Source of the DNA: Lachnospiraceae bacterium
Lineage (GTDB): Bacteria > Bacillota > Clostridia > Lachnospirales > Lachnospiraceae
Direction: 5' to 3'
Assembly: GCA_024403255.1 (NCBI GenBank)
Contig: JAKSSE010000006.1
Coordinates: 1-44,972, forward strand
DNA: 44,972 nt
Shown: positions 33,801 to 41,842 of the stretch, in pieces
How positions within the stretch are numbered: position 1 is the stretch's first letter
How the letters are laid out: each line of letters begins with the position of its first letter
Program-made: the position numbers and the translations under genes
Notes under the pieces: model-generated
Databases searched by the model: none
The model's input: only the letters and a program-made list of their open reading frames with translations
Told to the model about the DNA's origin: nothing

Positions 33801-34946
33801 TTACACCTCATCGTAATTTTCCAAGAAATGGTGCTTTACACCATGTTCTTTATAGGCAATCACTGTACTTAAATTTACATTCTCTACGCTTTTAAAGATA
33901 TTAGCTTCCACAAAAGGATTGACTTTCTTAAGCTCCGCTATGAGTTTCTTTATTTCAAGTCGCTTTGAATTACTTGTGCCGTCGTCCTGGCAGCTGCTAC
34001 AGGTGTCTGTAAAGTGACATGCACACTGTAAGAAATGCAAATCATTATAATCACGCCATGCTTTTATATCATCTTCTCTGATTAAATATAAAGGTCTTAT
34101 GAGCTCCATTCCTTCAAAGTTAGTGCTGTGAAGTTTTGGCATCATCGTCTGAACCTGAGCACCATAAAGCATACCCATAAGTATGGTCTCAATGACATCA
34201 TCATAATGGTGTCCAAGCGCTATCTTGTTACAGCCAAGTTCCTGAGCTTTTTTATAAAGATGGCCTCTTCGCATCCTTGCGCATAAATAACATGGAGACT
34301 TTTCTATAGTATCTACAGCATCAAAAATATCCGACTCAAAAATAGTGATAGGGATATTCATAAGCTTTGCATTCTGCTCGATTATTTTTCTATTCTCAGG
34401 ACTATATCCTGGATCCATAACAAGGAATGTCAGTTCAAAGTCAAATTTATTATGTCTTTTTATTTCCTGAAAAAGCTTTGCCATAAGCATAGAATCTTTT
34501 CCGCCTGAAATGCAAACCGCTATGTGATCATTTTCTTTTATAAGTTCATATTCATTTATTGCTCTGGCAAATCTGGAGAATAAGTTTTTATGAAACTTCT
34601 TTCTTATACTGATTTCTATCTGTTCAAGGCGTTCTTTCTCATTTAGCATATCATCCTGCATTTTTAAAACCAGATATTTATAGTATCCGCCTGCAAGTGA
34701 ATATGCTTCAAAGCCCTCATCTTTAAGATTTTCAGCGACCTCTTTGCTAATGATTCCTTTCGCGCAGTAAACGATAATCTTTCTATCTTTTGGAAGCTCG
34801 CCCATCTTATTTGGCACTTCCTCAACAGGTATATGCGTAGCCCCTGATATTATGCCATAAGCCACAGAACCCTCATCTCGTATATCAACGAACTGATAAG
34901 TTTTCTCATCCCACTCTTTAATTTCTTCGTATGTTACATCTATCAA
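33801..34946 (-). CDS. Rhodanese domain fused to TtcA-type tRNA thiolase (PP-loop ATPase)
   Basis: A 381-residue two-domain protein. Residues 1-100 form a rhodanese domain with the persulfide-carrying cysteine in IVYCAKG (about 61). Residues 110-381 form a TtcA/TtuA-type tRNA thiolation domain with the PP-loop SGGKDS (about 147), CYLC (about 219-222), GHHYDDVIETILMGML, and a late Cys-rich CACHFTDTCSSC. The fusion would deliver sulfur directly to the thiolation site; the likely product is 2-thiocytidine-32. It starts at a TTG, two bases from the stop of the preceding gene, with no strong ribosome site, so coupling is likely. Confidence 0.88.
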   Translation of the reverse strand: MIDVTYEEIKEWDEKTYQFVDIRDEGSVAYGIISGATHIPVEEVPNKMGELPKDRKIIVYCAKGIISKEVAENLKDEGFEAYSLAGGYYKYLVLKMQDDMLNEKERLEQIEISIRKKFHKNLFSRFARAINEYELIKENDHIAVCISGGKDSMLMAKLFQEIKRHNKFDFELTFLVMDPGYSPENRKIIEQNAKLMNIPITIFESDIFDAVDTIEKSPCYLCARMRRGHLYKKAQELGCNKIALGHHYDDVIETILMGMLYGAQVQTMMPKLHSTNFEGMELIRPLYLIREDDIKAWRDYNDLHFLQCACHFTDTCSSCQDDGTSNSKRLEIKKLIAELKKVNPFVEANIFKSVENVNLSTVIAYKEHGVKHHFLENYDEV

Positions 34947-34948
34947 AA

Positions 34949-35485
34949 CTATAATCCCAAATTGTAAAAATCTTCTTTTGTGTATCTATGATATGTAAAA
35001 TGGTGCCCTTCATCATTAATACAGTACCAATAAATATCAGGAGTCCCATCTTTAAAGTAAATCAAATAATCAAACTCCGAATCTTTCATTTCCTCAAAAA
35101 TTACGTTTTCGGAGTATTTTTTAAACAACGCTAAAATCTCATCTATTGTAACATCATGCTTGGAAACAAGCTCAATAAAATCATATAAAAATCCCTCATG
35201 AGGTGTATTTTTATAAACATACTCACTAGCGTCATCTGAAAGGTGTATACAAAATCTCTCGTCTTTATAAGATACTTCTACTTCACCAAATATTTCCTGT
35301 CTTTTTGCAAAGTATTTTTCCAGATGCTTTTTCATAGCTTCACAGTCAAGGCTTTCTTCCATCATCAGATTTAATGACGACAACGGATAATACAGCCTAA
35401 TCTGCTCCTTCATATATCCAAGCTTTATCTGTTCTTCTTTTATAACATCTATTATGTTTGCACTTAAATCTTTAGCACGATTCAT
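34949..35485 (-). CDS. Conserved protein, DUF3877-like
   Basis: A 178-residue soluble protein starting MNRAKDLSANIIDVIKEEQIKLGYMKEQIRLYYP; the layout resembles DUF3877, a family found in Lachnospiraceae whose function is unknown. It is acidic, has no cysteine motif and no signal or membrane segment, and ends in an aromatic-rich stretch with YWYCINDEGHHFTYHRYT. It sits between larE and the rhodanese-TtcA fusion with gaps of eight and two bases, so it is probably co-expressed with sulfur-transfer genes. The ribosome site is weak. Confidence 0.65.
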   Translation of the reverse strand: MNRAKDLSANIIDVIKEEQIKLGYMKEQIRLYYPLSSLNLMMEESLDCEAMKKHLEKYFAKRQEIFGEVEVSYKDERFCIHLSDDASEYVYKNTPHEGFLYDFIELVSKHDVTIDEILALFKKYSENVIFEEMKDSEFDYLIYFKDGTPDIYWYCINDEGHHFTYHRYTKEDFYNLGL

Positions 35486-35493
35486 ACTTTTAT

Positions 35494-36324
35494 CTATTTG
35501 AGCACTTCATTCATACTTCCAGTTCTATACCCTGTCAGATCCATCGTCACGTAATCAAATCCATATTCCTTAAACTTTTCCGTAATTTGATCACGAACGT
35601 TCTTGGAAACCAGTTTTTCAAATTCTTCCGGCATAACTTCTATTCTTGCCATAATATTGTGAATTCTAACTCTAAACTGATGAAAACCCAGTTCAAAAAG
35701 AAGCTGTTCTGCTTTATCAACCATCTCTAATTTCTCTTTTGTTATTGTCTCCCAATACACAAATCTTGTGGATAGACACGCAAAAGAAGGTTTATCCCAG
35801 GTAGGAAGATTCAAATGTTTTGACAGCACTCGAATATCCTCCTTCGTAAATCCGACCTCTCGCAAAGGGCTCTTTATCCCCAGTTCAGCTATTGCCACAT
35901 GCCCTGGTCTATAATCACCTTCATCATCGAGATTTGATCCCTCAACTACCTCTTTTATTTTTTCTCTTTCAGCAACTTTCAAAAGATTGCTAAATATTTC
36001 TTTTTTACATAAATAGCACCTGTTTTTAGGATTCTGTGCAAAGCCAGGAATTTCAAGTTCATCTACAAGACAGACCTTATGCCGTATACCATGTTTTTTG
36101 CAAAATCCCTCTGCTTCTTCTAGCTCCCTCTTTGGAAAAGAACATACGCTGGCTGTTACCGCTAACATATTATTCCCAAGAGCCTGCTTTGCCGCAAAAA
36201 GGAGGAACGTCGAGTCCACTCCACTTGAAAAAGCTACGGCCACACTTCCAAGGGTTCTTAAGTAGGCTATTAATTTATCATATTTTTCCAACTGTTCACT
36301 TGTAGGAACACTGCTATTTATCAT
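35494..36324 (-). CDS. larE: ATP-dependent sacrificial sulfur transferase, LarE type
   Basis: A 276-residue PP-loop enzyme (SSGVDST, about 34-40). LarE donates the sulfur of its own cysteine to a pyridine dinucleotide cofactor precursor for lactate racemase. CYLCKKEIF (about 97) and the FACLSTRF motif, containing the family's sacrificial cysteine, are present, with GSNLDDEGDYRPGH also typical. larB and larC, which make and metallate the cofactor, are not nearby; it leads a tRNA-sulfur operon instead, so it may have another substrate. GGGTGAGG precedes the ATG. Confidence 0.88.
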   Translation of the reverse strand: MINSSVPTSEQLEKYDKLIAYLRTLGSVAVAFSSGVDSTFLLFAAKQALGNNMLAVTASVCSFPKRELEEAEGFCKKHGIRHKVCLVDELEIPGFAQNPKNRCYLCKKEIFSNLLKVAEREKIKEVVEGSNLDDEGDYRPGHVAIAELGIKSPLREVGFTKEDIRVLSKHLNLPTWDKPSFACLSTRFVYWETITKEKLEMVDKAEQLLFELGFHQFRVRIHNIMARIEVMPEEFEKLVSKNVRDQITEKFKEYGFDYVTMDLTGYRTGSMNEVLK

Positions 36325-36412
36325 TTAACCTCACCCCTGAAACATTATGAATTTCGGAACAAAAACAGTTGTATTATATCATAATATTCTTTTTAACTTG
36401 TCTGTCCTAAAT

Positions 36413-36443
36413 AAAAAATGGACTAATCCGAAAATCAGTCCAT
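36413..36443 (-). terminator. Terminator of the cysteine synthase gene
   Basis: Minus strand ATGGACT and AGTCCAT pair around a 12-base loop and are followed by TTTTTT, about 20 bases past the cysK stop. Confidence 0.8.
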
Positions 36444-36463
36444 CCTAAATATAATTTTATATT

Positions 36464-37390
36464 CTACTCAAATAACGGAGTTGAGAAATATCTTTCTGCT
36501 GTATCTGGAAGTACAGTTACAACGGTCTTTCCTTTACCAAGCTTTTTAGCAAGTCTTTTAGCTGCTGCCACATTTGTTCCGCTTGATATACCACACATGA
36601 GACCTTCTTTTGCCGCAAGCTCTTTTGCTGTGTTAAGAGCTTCCTCATCAGAAATTATGGCGATATCCTCATATATATTTTGATTTAATACTGGAGGTAT
36701 AACACCATCGCCTATTCCCATCTGAATGTGGTTTGTAACAGTTCCACCAGCAAGAACTGCCGCATTTTCTGGCTCAACTGCCCAAATAAGAATGTCAGGA
36801 TTCTGTGCTTTAAGAGTCTCACCTATACCAGAAATAGTTCCGCCTGTTCCAATACCTGAGCAAAAACCATGAATCGGTCCTGCCACCTGCTCAAGTATCT
36901 CAAGACCAGTGTGATGCTTGTGTGCCATAGGGTTTGCTTTATTTTCAAACTGCTGCGGCACAAAAACATTTGGATTTTCTTTTGCCATCTTTAATGCGGT
37001 CTGCATACATTCATCAATGGCTTTTCCAATGTTTCCTTCATCGTGAATAAGAATAACTTCTGCACCGTAATGTTCAACCAAAAATCTTCTTTCATGGCTA
37101 ACAGAATCCGGCATTATGATAACTGTCTTATATCCTTTTACTGCACCAACAAGGGCAAGTCCAATACCCTGGTTTCCACTTGTAGGCTCAACAATAATTG
37201 TATCCTTATTTATGATGCCCTGTTCCTCGGCAACTTTTATCATATTGTATGCAGTACGAGTTTTTATCGAGCCACCAACATTAAGCCCTTCAAACTTTAC
37301 AAGAATTCTGGCAGAATCCTCATCTGTCATATGCTGAAGTTCAATAATTGGTGTATGTCCAATCGCCTCCAATATGTTTTTGCAAATCAT
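36464..37390 (-). CDS. cysK: Cysteine synthase (O-acetylserine sulfhydrylase)
   Basis: Makes cysteine from O-acetylserine and sulfide, PLP-dependent. The 308-residue protein has the PLP lysine at K43 in GGSIKTRTA, the substrate loop TSGNQGIGLA, the phosphate-binding GIGTGGTISGIG and the C-terminal SSGTNVAAA. SIKTR instead of the more usual SVKDR is a mild variant. AAGGTAA precedes the ATG. It is probably co-transcribed with the ferredoxin gene 15 bases upstream and the thiol proteins before that. The end is marked by a terminator. Confidence 0.93.
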   Translation of the reverse strand: MICKNILEAIGHTPIIELQHMTDEDSARILVKFEGLNVGGSIKTRTAYNMIKVAEEQGIINKDTIIVEPTSGNQGIGLALVGAVKGYKTVIIMPDSVSHERRFLVEHYGAEVILIHDEGNIGKAIDECMQTALKMAKENPNVFVPQQFENKANPMAHKHHTGLEILEQVAGPIHGFCSGIGTGGTISGIGETLKAQNPDILIWAVEPENAAVLAGGTVTNHIQMGIGDGVIPPVLNQNIYEDIAIISDEEALNTAKELAAKEGLMCGISSGTNVAAAKRLAKKLGKGKTVVTVLPDTAERYFSTPLFE

Positions 37391-37405
37391 TTTGTAATTA
37401 CCTTC

Positions 37406-38236
37406 CTATTTGTTTTTTACTCCCATAGACAAAGCCTGCTTTGGGCATGCGTTTATACATTTTCCACAGCGAATGCATTCCGCACTGTTAGTTTTTTCCG
37501 ACGGATCAACGCACATATCACAGGCATTATAACAAACTTTGCAGTTAATGCACTTATCTTTATCTAATTTCATAGAAATAACAGAAACTTTATTAAACAA
37601 TCCATAGAACGCACCTAGTGGGCACAGATACTTACAGAACGGACGATAAATCAAAATACTGCATATTACTATTAAAACCAGAACGCTAAGTTTCCAGGTG
37701 AAAATTTTGCCAAACACCTGAAACAATGAATGATCTGCAAGAGAAAGCAAAATACCAGCTATAGTTCCTGACGGACATATATACTTGCAGAAAAATGGTG
37801 TCAACTTATAAAGAATCGGCAAAGCGATGACACATACCACAAGTATCACATACTTTAAATATCTTAATATTCTGTCTCCCTTCCACTCTTTTATTTTTTT
37901 ATAAAAAGGGATTTTATAAAGCAAATCCTGCACAAGTCCAAACGGGCACAAAAAGCCGCAGACTATCCTGCCGAGGACTGTTCCAAAAAAGATTAAAAGC
38001 CCGAGTACATAATAAGGGAATTTAAACTTTAAGCCTGAAAGAGTGTTTTGAAGAGAGCCAATTGGGCACGCCCCCACTGCCCCCGGACACGAATAACAAT
38101 TAAGTCCCGGTACACAGACCTGCTTTGTCTGACCTGTATATATTTTCCCGGTGAAAAAGCCCTTAAAATTTGCATTCTGAATAAGCGTGGTTATCACCTG
38201 GATAATTGTTCTTTTCTTGTTATCCAATTCCCACAC
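37406..38236 (-). CDS. Membrane 4Fe-4S ferredoxin (NapH/RdxA-like)
   Basis: A 276-residue integral membrane protein with about five helices and two C-terminal ferredoxin clusters (CINCKVCYNACDMC and CIRCGKCINACPK, about residues 225-265). Between the helices lie NapH-type motifs CGFLCPFGLVQDLLYKIP, YICPSGTIAG and CKYLCPLGAFYG, and an early cysteine loop CVPGLNCYSCPGAVGACPIG. It probably passes electrons across or along the membrane. The start is uncertain: GTG at 38236 overlaps the 45-residue CxxC gene by 17 bases; TTG nine bases further in is an alternative. Confidence 0.85.
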   Translation of the reverse strand: MWELDNKKRTIIQVITTLIQNANFKGFFTGKIYTGQTKQVCVPGLNCYSCPGAVGACPIGSLQNTLSGLKFKFPYYVLGLLIFFGTVLGRIVCGFLCPFGLVQDLLYKIPFYKKIKEWKGDRILRYLKYVILVVCVIALPILYKLTPFFCKYICPSGTIAGILLSLADHSLFQVFGKIFTWKLSVLVLIVICSILIYRPFCKYLCPLGAFYGLFNKVSVISMKLDKDKCINCKVCYNACDMCVDPSEKTNSAECIRCGKCINACPKQALSMGVKNK

Positions 38237-38357
38237 ACTCCAGACAAATCTTTATAGCTTTTTGTAAAACGATTAAATTTTGCTCCTGCGAAATTCCAAC
38301 ACCAATTAATGCTGCAGCCACAAGAAGCAATGTAATCGTCTGAACTCTTTTTTTCAT
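38220..38357 (-). CDS. 45-residue CxxC membrane peptide (CD1871A family type)
   Basis: A small gene in the gap between two larger ones. It encodes 45 residues: a short basic start (MKKRVQ), one hydrophobic helix (about 7-22), and the C-terminus AIKICLECVGIG with a CxxC. This layout and the ICLECxGIG ending match the CD1871A family of CXXC-motif proteins from Clostridia. The start codon lies one base after the TlpA-like stop (TAATATG), and the end overlaps the ferredoxin gene by 17 bases, so translation is coupled on both sides. It is probably a membrane thiol shuttle between the two neighbours (inference). Confidence 0.85.
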   Translation of the reverse strand: MKKRVQTITLLLVAAALIGVGISQEQNLIVLQKAIKICLECVGIG

Positions 38358-38358
38358 A

Positions 38359-39003
38359 TTATCTATTCAAATACTTTTCAATAATCTGTTTCCAGTCATC
38401 ATAACTATTTGATCCAACGAATGGCTCATCTGTCAGTACATGTCCGTGTCCATCAATAAAGATTGTAGTAGGAACATACTCTGTGGTATATGGCTCCATG
38501 CTGGATACATATCTTAAAATAGGGTATGTTGTGCCGCAGGAATCAAGAACATCATTTACATCACTGTCCATACCCTCAGTCTGGAAAACTCCAAGAATAA
38601 CAAATTTCTGGCTTTTATACTCTTCATACAATTTCTCAAGATCTGGCATCTCGCCAACACAAGGTCCACACCATGGCTCCCAGAAATTAATCATTACTAA
38701 ATTCGCTTCTGCCAAATCTTCTGTGCTAATAGCATGTCCATTTATATCCTCTGTTTCAAATGCAAAAACAGATGCTCCCTCATAAGGGCATGGTCCCTCC
38801 TCGATGACTTCTTCTGCCTCTGGTTCCTCAGATTCTTCGACAGGCTCCTCAGTAGTTTCTTCTTCGATAGTTTCTGGTTCCTGCTCTTTAGGCTCTTCTA
38901 CAGACTCCTCAACAGCCGCCGTTTCTTCAACATCTATGTCGTCACAGCCAACCAAAGTAAAACTAAGAGCACCTATCATCATTAACAATAAAAGTTTTTT
39001 CAT
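38359..39003 (-). CDS. TlpA/ResA-like thioredoxin-fold lipoprotein
   Basis: A 214-residue lipoprotein (lipobox LVGC) with a Glu-rich linker (about 22-60) and a thioredoxin-like domain. The redox motif is WCGPC in NFWEPWCGPCVGEMP (about residues 108-122), followed by FVILGVFQTEG and EYVPTTIFIDGHG with the cis-proline. It should reduce or isomerise disulfides outside the membrane. The ATG at 39003 with GAGGT is chosen over the frame from 39036. It is the first gene of the thiol/ferredoxin/cysK run and is preceded by a strong terminator only 18 bases upstream. Confidence 0.9.
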   Translation of the reverse strand: MKKLLLLMMIGALSFTLVGCDDIDVEETAAVEESVEEPKEQEPETIEEETTEEPVEESEEPEAEEVIEEGPCPYEGASVFAFETEDINGHAISTEDLAEANLVMINFWEPWCGPCVGEMPDLEKLYEEYKSQKFVILGVFQTEGMDSDVNDVLDSCGTTYPILRYVSSMEPYTTEYVPTTIFIDGHGHVLTDEPFVGSNSYDDWKQIIEKYLNR

Positions 39004-39020
39004 ATTTACCTCATTTCCAA

Positions 39021-39055
39021 AATAAAATAGAGCCACACAAAAAGTGTGGCTCTAT
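39021..39055 (-). terminator. Strong terminator between the 73-residue gene and the TlpA-like gene
   Basis: ATAGAGCCACAC (39027-39038) and GTGTGGCTCTAT (39044-39055) form a perfect 12-bp stem with an AAAAA loop; the minus strand continues TTTTATTTT. It ends about 18 bases before the TlpA-like start. Confidence 0.92.
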
Positions 39056-39069
39056 AATACTACATTTTT

Positions 39070-39291
39070 CTATAACATTGTAGGTCTCGCTATAAACGAG
39101 ATAATTCCCGCTATCAGAAGCCCTATGAACGCCAAAAATCCCAAGCCTCCTGCAAAAAGCACAACCAGGATAATAGGCCAGAAGAAAACTACAGCCAGAA
39201 TCTTAAAGATTCCCCATGCCAGTTTCATTCCTATAAAAAACAATCTGCCAAAAATAGCCAATAAAAGAATCCCGAAAATAAAGCCCAACAT
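39070..39291 (-). CDS. Small hydrophobic membrane protein
   Basis: A 73-residue protein, almost wholly hydrophobic, with two helices (about 1-22 and 30-66) and few charged residues (R16, K23, K30, R69). A strong AGGAGGGTG site precedes the ATG at 39291 and a perfect terminator follows the stop, so the gene is real. I do not recognise a named family; such proteins are common in Lachnospiraceae. Function unknown. Confidence 0.7.
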   Translation of the reverse strand: MLGFIFGILLLAIFGRLFFIGMKLAWGIFKILAVVFFWPIILVVLFAGGLGFLAFIGLLIAGIISFIARPTML

Positions 39292-39365
39292 AACACCCTC
39301 CTATCTAAGTCCCCGTGACTTATAAATATTATGCGTATCTTTTATGATGTTATGTTCTCATAAAT

Positions 39366-40001
39366 TTATGGATTATTTGTGAACAGATTTTGGGGCGTTA
39401 ACTCCGTCACTAGAAGGTCATCAATGTTCTTCCAGTTTTCACATCTCACAAATCGTTCATTGGGAAATTCTGCACTTTTATTCCACGGCCTGTCAAATAC
39501 TGCTACCCTGCAATTTTCAAAATGAAGTACATGTTCAAATGCAGCTGGAGAATCCTCAATTGCAAAGTCAAATTCAAGATTATATAGGTCATTTAATGTC
39601 ATGCTGTATGAACAGCCTTGATTAAAGTTCTCTCTGCCATATTTATCAACGCAAAACAAAGGCACTCTATTTAGTCCATGATTATCAAGCCATTTTCTTG
39701 AAGGTTCATAGGAATCAAAAGGTCTACCTGTTACAATCGAAACTTCATGTCCCTCATCAATCCATTTATTAATTATTTTTGATGCCCCTGGAGTTTCTTT
39801 ATATGCCAACAAATTCTCCGGAAAATGTCCTGCCTTCATCAGCTCATCATACTGCTCATCACTTAAGTCAAAAGATTTTTGCAGATTAAAAAACTGCACC
39901 TCTTTATAGGGCACATCTATATCAAATAATTCCTTTGCTAGTTTAGTGAAGTATTCTGCAGTTTCACAGATTACATCATCGAAGTCTATGTAGATTTTCA
40001 A
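39366..40001 (-). CDS. HAD-superfamily 5' nucleotidase (NT5C type)
   Basis: A 211-residue phosphatase-like protein. Catalytic motif I is DFDDV (about 6-10), motif II T in SIVTGRP (about 94), and motif III/IV region FAIEDSPAAF. The layout matches 5'(3')-deoxyribonucleotidase-like HAD enzymes that dephosphorylate nucleotides, although the substrate is unproven. It starts with TTG at 40001, supported by AGGAG six to seven bases before it. No operon partner is obvious; the flanks are 74 and 124 bases long. Confidence 0.82.
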   Translation of the reverse strand: MKIYIDFDDVICETAEYFTKLAKELFDIDVPYKEVQFFNLQKSFDLSDEQYDELMKAGHFPENLLAYKETPGASKIINKWIDEGHEVSIVTGRPFDSYEPSRKWLDNHGLNRVPLFCVDKYGRENFNQGCSYSMTLNDLYNLEFDFAIEDSPAAFEHVLHFENCRVAVFDRPWNKSAEFPNERFVRCENWKNIDDLLVTELTPQNLFTNNP

Positions 40002-40124
40002 AATGAACTCCTATCCCCGTCCCTGGGGCTCATACAATGCTCTATTTGTTTTCTCTTTATGTTTTGCTTTCCCCTTAAATCATAGTAAATTTTAAGGGTA
40101 AGTTGATGTTTTTCACTTATCCCC

Positions 40125-41000
40125 CTAAATCATATAATCAATTTGCCTGTCAAGCATAGGACCTTCCTGCATTATATCTCCTACATTCGTATAGTTCAGC
40201 AAACTTGATTCACTAGCATCAAGCATCTCCTGAAAATAGGCTTCTTCCTTTTCTCTTTTTTCTGCAATTCTCTCCTGCTGTTTTATCTTTTGCTTCTTTT
40301 CAGCTGCCCTTTTTTCTATAACTTTCTTTTCTTCCTTCTTCTTTGCTACCTTTACTGCCATCGATTTAGCAGCATTAATCCTGCTCTTTCTAGCCGATTT
40401 TTCAGGATCAAGATTATCATAAAGGAAGCTCTGATTTCTTACCTGTGGATGTGAATCAGATGATGACCAAGGATGATCTGATGTACAGCTTCCGCGATAT
40501 GGAATCCCATCAGCTCCTGCGTATTTCCTGTTAACCTCGCTCAACGAGAATATACTTCCAGTGATGTGACTGGTAACATTACGACCATCACTATATGTCA
40601 TAGTCCATTCTCGCCCTACCTCCATTTCTCTATCCATCAATCCATATACCTTAGCACGATATCCTGGATCACTTGCCATCTTTTTCAACTGACTGTTATC
40701 GATATACAAGTAATGCTTGCCACTCACCACATCACGAGGCTCATGATCTGTAAGAGTATAATCCGAAAACATTTCGCCAATCTGTTTCTTAAGATCTGCA
40801 ACAGACATCTCACCATCTTCCATCGTCTTTGTCGCATAATACTTTTGAGCCTTAATTCCGTATGAAATAGCCGCATCACTCATGTCTTCAAGATATTTAT
40901 ATGCTTTCTTTCCATCCCATGAAGGCTTTCCGTTTTTAGCTGTCTCACTTCTCTTATTAAAGTTTATATTACTAAAGTTACCAATACCCGAAATTGCCAT
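40125..41000 (-). CDS. DUF6033-family protein with C-terminal coiled coil
   Basis: A 291-residue protein starting MAISGIGNFSNINFNK, the layout of DUF6033, a family common and multi-copy in Lachnospiraceae with unknown function. Residues 30-200 form the conserved part (SGKHYLYIDNSQLKKMASDP, MTYSDGRNVTSHITGSIFSLSEVN and PYRGSCTSDHPWSSSDSHP). Residues about 205-265 are Lys/Glu-rich and probably a long coiled coil. There is no signal or membrane helix. The ATG at 41000 with GGTGGAG is preferred over the frame start at 41072. Confidence 0.75.
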   Translation of the reverse strand: MAISGIGNFSNINFNKRSETAKNGKPSWDGKKAYKYLEDMSDAAISYGIKAQKYYATKTMEDGEMSVADLKKQIGEMFSDYTLTDHEPRDVVSGKHYLYIDNSQLKKMASDPGYRAKVYGLMDREMEVGREWTMTYSDGRNVTSHITGSIFSLSEVNRKYAGADGIPYRGSCTSDHPWSSSDSHPQVRNQSFLYDNLDPEKSARKSRINAAKSMAVKVAKKKEEKKVIEKRAAEKKQKIKQQERIAEKREKEEAYFQEMLDASESSLLNYTNVGDIMQEGPMLDRQIDYMI

Positions 41001-41099
41001 ACTCTCCACCTCATGTTTGTAATTGTTTTTCTTATTATTGATATCGACCGACATTAAAAAGAACTCAACCACAAATGGTGTGAAATGAAATCTATTTTA

Positions 41100-41144
41100 G
41101 AAAAATAAAAAACCAACAAGAACTTCTAAAGTGCTCTTGTTGGT
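41100..41144 (-). terminator. Terminator of the AbiE/DUF2971 cassette
   Basis: ACCAACAAGA (41112-41121) and TCTTGTTGGT (41135-41144) form a 10-bp stem; on the minus strand it is followed by TTTTTTATTTTT. It ends the run of minus-strand accessory genes. Confidence 0.88.
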
Positions 41145-41168
41145 CAAAATGAATCTTAACTCCTACAG

Positions 41169-41768
41169 TTAATTACACTCAAATCTTCTTCGAAAATCTA
41201 CATTGCAATAATACTGCTGTATTTCTTCTAAGTTTGTAGATTTATAATAAGCAGAGAGTTTACGTTCTCGATATAGAATATAGTTTTCTTTTGCAACGCT
41301 AAACTCTTGCTGTATATCTCTCCCTCTCTCTATTTTTTCAAAAAATACTTTTTCATCTTCTTCTCGATACTCTTCCTTTAGCCATTTTATCATTTCTACC
41401 GCAAAATTACACAAGCACTGCGTACAATGAATTATTTTCTTATACTCTTTACTATTCACATTGTTCTCAAGCATAAAATTTCTAGTCAAAGATATGTAAC
41501 TATCCTGTATCATAACATATTGTTCGATATTATCCTTTTTTTTACAAACAACTTGATGCAATAGTGTTGCATTGCGTTCAAACTCATTCAGAGCATTTTT
41601 GATTTCGAATAGTCTATTCTTCTCAGTATCTAAGATTGACAAAACCAGATTAATCTCATTTGCTCGCTGAGACATTTTTGATGATTTATAATTAGAAAAA
41701 CATATTATAATAGTTGCAATTACATAAATCGCAGTAATAATAACCATTGACCATTCTGCTGACATCAT
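41169..41768 (-). CDS. Membrane-anchored coiled-coil protein, unknown
   Basis: A 199-residue protein with one N-terminal membrane helix (about 7-25) and a long helical cytoplasmic part: RANEINLVLSILDTEKNRLFEIKNALNEFER is a likely coiled coil, with further charged helices to residue 180. No enzymatic motif is visible. GAGG precedes the ATG pair at 41768/41765. It follows the DUF2971 gene by 74 bases without a clear promoter and is followed by the cassette terminator. Such membrane-anchored helical proteins occur as effectors or sensors in defence cassettes, but that is inference. Confidence 0.65.
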   Translation of the reverse strand: MMSAEWSMVIITAIYVIATIIICFSNYKSSKMSQRANEINLVLSILDTEKNRLFEIKNALNEFERNATLLHQVVCKKKDNIEQYVMIQDSYISLTRNFMLENNVNSKEYKKIIHCTQCLCNFAVEMIKWLKEEYREEDEKVFFEKIERGRDIQQEFSVAKENYILYRERKLSAYYKSTNLEEIQQYYCNVDFRRRFECN

Positions 41769-41842
41769 TCATTCCTCGAAATTCTTTACGTTATACTAAT
41801 TAGCTCTACCTTCTATTTATCTTTTATCCTACAAGACTTAAT

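Noticed and set aside
40071-40099. Terminator hairpin CCCTTAAA/TTTAAGGG after the DUF6033 gene
   Set aside because: The stem is perfect, but no T run follows on the minus strand and the GC content is low; it may be a minor RNA structure only.
40990-41060. Flagellar-type (sigma-D) promoter before the DUF6033 gene
   Set aside because: GTCGATAT resembles the GCCGATAT -10, but no TAAA box lies at the right distance upstream.
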